Shown: positions 5,803-6,590 of the stretch, in pieces
Layout of the letters: every line of letters begins with the position of its first letter
Numbering within the stretch: the stretch's first letter is position 1
NCBI GenBank assembly: GCA_025356505.1
Contig: JANXSV010000353.1
Location: 1-6,590, forward strand
Direction of reading: 5' to 3'
DNA: 6,590 nucleotides
Source of the DNA: Methylovirgula sp.
GTDB taxonomy: Bacteria; Pseudomonadota; Alphaproteobacteria; Rhizobiales; Beijerinckiaceae
Program-made: the position numbers and the translations under genes
The notes under the pieces: model-generated
What the model was told of the DNA's origin: nothing
The model's input: only the letters and a program-made list of their open reading frames with translations
Databases searched by the model: none

Positions 5803-6197
5803 GTCAAAGCCCTCATTGCATATAGGCCAAGAAACAAGCCCAAAATCGACACGGCAACCGAGCCGCAAACGTAATATGCTGCTGCGCTGATCTCGCCGCG
5901 TTCGATCAGATTGGCAGCGTCAAGCGAAAATGCCGAAAATGTCGTATAGCCGCCCAAAACGCCGGTGGCCAGAAAAAGCCGCATATCCTGCGCACCGGCA
6001 CCTGCGCGGCCGACGAAATATCCTGTTACCAGCCCCATAAAAACAGACCCGACCACATTGATGAACATCACACCAAGAGGGAAGCCCGACGTAAAAGGAA
6101 ACCTGTCCGTCGCCATTTTCATGACCTGTGTATTGGTCAAAAAGCGCGCGCAGGCTCCGAGGCCGCCACCCAAAAATACTAAAAAAAGCTCTTTCAT
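5799..6197 (-). CDS. crcB: Fluoride-specific ion channel CrcB/Fluc
   Basis: CrcB is a small inner-membrane channel that lets fluoride out of the cell and works as an antiparallel dual-topology dimer. From ATG 6197 it has 132 residues, the usual length, with four hydrophobic helices. Family motifs are GGGLGACARFL (10-20), the FPLGVMFINVVGSVFMG segment (39-55) with conserved Asn48 and Gly50, and GGYTTFSAFSLD (82-93) with the Phe-box residues Phe87 and Phe90 and the Thr/Ser that line the Na+ site and pore. A GTG at 6281 opens the same frame but adds 28 non-family residues and has no ribosome binding site. The chosen ATG also lacks one: it is preceded by CCGCCCC and lies in the 3' arm of a hairpin. 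crcB heads the operon crcB-rluC-cupin. I looked for a crcB-motif fluoride riboswitch upstream and did not see one. Confidence 0.93.
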   Translation of the reverse strand: MKELFLVFLGGGLGACARFLTNTQVMKMATDRFPFTSGFPLGVMFINVVGSVFMGLVTGYFVGRAGAGAQDMRLFLATGVLGGYTTFSAFSLDAANLIERGEISAAAYYVCGSVAVSILGLFLGLYAMRALT

Positions 6198-6223
6198 GGG
6201 GCGGTTATAGCCCGCCCATGAAA
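6192..6223 (-). promoter_or_regulatory. Hairpin enclosing the crcB start codon, followed by a T-run
   Basis: On the minus strand TTTCATGGGCGG pairs with CCGCCCCATGAAA (12 bp, one bulged C) around the 7-base loop GCTATAA. The ATG of crcB is fully inside the 3' arm. Seven T follow after GAGC, inside codons 3-6, and eight T precede. It could block ribosome entry, act as a weak attenuator, or both. Confidence 0.6.
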
Positions 6224-6257
6224 AAAAATCGATGGTCGAAATTCGAGCCAAAACAGC

Positions 6258-6327
6258 TACTATTTTACCTCCTTGTTGCACGGCAGTGACCGATTTCTAT
6301 ATTTTGAAACTCAGTACTATTTTACCT
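6258..6327. repeat. 13-base direct repeat in the crcB leader
   Basis: AGGTAAAATAGTA occurs twice on the minus strand, at 6327-6315 and 6270-6258, 57 bases apart. The copy nearer crcB is preceded by AAGG, giving a consensus-like AAGGAGG with no start codon at a suitable distance. Copies are identical in the 13-base core and differ outside it. Confidence 0.7.
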
Positions 6328-6353
6328 GTTTCACTTATTTAAATTTTGTTTTG

Positions 6354-6391
6354 AGTATTAAAACGTATGCAATACTATAAAAATAAGTATT
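6354..6391 (-). other. Alternating hairpin arms in the AT-rich leader
   Basis: AGTATT (6354-6359), AATACT (6371-6376) and AGTATT (6386-6391) allow the middle arm to pair with either neighbour, giving two mutually exclusive 6-bp stems. They lie just inside the transcript expected from the candidate promoter. Short AT-only stems of this kind can arise by chance in such AT-rich sequence. Confidence 0.25.
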
Positions 6392-6412
6392 TATTTCATT
6401 ACGTCTTTTATG

Positions 6413-6440
6413 ATTATAATTAGCCTAACAAACTACACAA
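6413..6440 (-). promoter_or_regulatory. Candidate sigma70-type promoter for the crcB operon
   Basis: On the minus strand TTGTGT (6440-6435) and a perfect TATAAT (6418-6413) are 16 bases apart. A start near 6406 would give a leader of about 210 bases before the crcB ATG. It is the best -10/-35 pair I see upstream of the operon. Two TTAGGCTA copies flank the -35 element. Confidence 0.5.
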
Positions 6441-6448
6441 TAGCCTAA
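6421..6448. promoter_or_regulatory. Direct repeat TTAGGCTA with 20-base period around the -35 box
   Basis: TTAGGCTA occurs on the minus strand at 6448-6441 and 6428-6421. One copy abuts the upstream side of the -35 hexamer and the other lies in the spacer just before the -10. The 20-base spacing puts both on one face of the helix, as expected for a dimeric regulator. An AGCCT arm at 6442-6446 can also pair with AGGCT at 6454-6458. Confidence 0.4.
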
Positions 6449-6590
6449 AATCGAGGCTGTAAGAAAAGTGCATATTTTCATTTTTACTAGACAGACAACT
6501 ATCCCTCTGATATCAGGGCAAAATTCGCATATTAAATTTTTGTGAATTTTTTAAGACAGATCCGAGTTGAGTTATGGGTCGGCTGTCGAG

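Larger units (their letters stand above)
6198..6590. other. AT-rich gene-free region upstream of crcB
   Basis: This 393-base stretch has no ORF I would call a gene. It is visibly richer in A and T than the flanking coding sequence. It holds the candidate promoter, the direct repeats and leader hairpins listed separately, and a 10-base palindrome CTGATATCAG near 6508-6517. At the right edge an ATG at 6574 on the plus strand opens a frame that leaves the window after five codons; its ribosome binding site is poor and I do not call it. Confidence 0.6.

Noticed and set aside
5803..5868. Longer rluC start at ATG 5868
   Set aside because: Would overlap crcB by 70 bases; the GTG at 5802 has a GTGA junction, a ribosome binding site and a family-like N-terminus.
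6198..6281. N-terminal extension of crcB from GTG 6281
   Set aside because: Adds 28 residues not typical of CrcB and has no ribosome binding site; length and motifs fit the ATG at 6197.
6198..6410. Fluoride (crcB-motif) riboswitch upstream of crcB
   Set aside because: I looked for the conserved GAUGG-type core and pseudoknot pairing in the leader and could not find them; only the start-codon hairpin and AT-rich stems are present.

Overview
The window looks like a piece of an alphaproteobacterial chromosome of moderate GC content. The best lineage marker is an ATP12-family F1-ATPase assembly chaperone, a family known mainly from alphaproteobacteria and mitochondria. GatB, GatC and the RluA-family protein fit that placement. 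I cannot name a genus. Every gene I can support lies on the minus strand, so transcription runs from high to low coordinates.

Right part (about 6590 to 4420): an AT-rich leader and promoter region of about 390 bases precedes crcB (fluoride channel). crcB overlaps an RluA/RluC-type 23S rRNA pseudouridine synthase by 4 bases (GTGA), and that gene overlaps a one-domain cupin by 1 base (TAATG). These three look like one translationally coupled operon. The crcB start codon is buried in a strong hairpin with no ribosome binding site in front of it, and the candidate promoter carries a direct repeat with a 20-base period.

Middle part (about 4351 to 3325): three very small genes each encode a signal peptide followed by a short, low-complexity, histidine-rich mature peptide. 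One is Gly/His-rich with two Cys near the C-terminus. One has a mature peptide built almost only from Met, His and Lys in KHHM-type repeats. One is Arg/His/Met-rich. The second and third are each followed by an intrinsic terminator. They look like exported metal-binding (or otherwise polycationic) peptides and are the most unusual content of the window. I do not recognise them as a named family.

Left part (about 3288 to 1): a HAD-family phosphatase is coupled by TAATG to the ATP12 chaperone. Then come gatC, a small two-helix membrane protein, and the start of gatB, which runs off the left edge. gatC and gatB are two subunits of the tRNA-dependent amidotransferase that makes Gln-tRNA and/or Asn-tRNA. 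gatA, the catalytic amidase subunit often encoded between them, is absent; only 384 bases separate the two genes.

Most of the window is housekeeping (translation, rRNA modification, ATP synthase assembly, fluoride export). The small-peptide cluster sits between two coupled gene pairs and looks like an accessory module.
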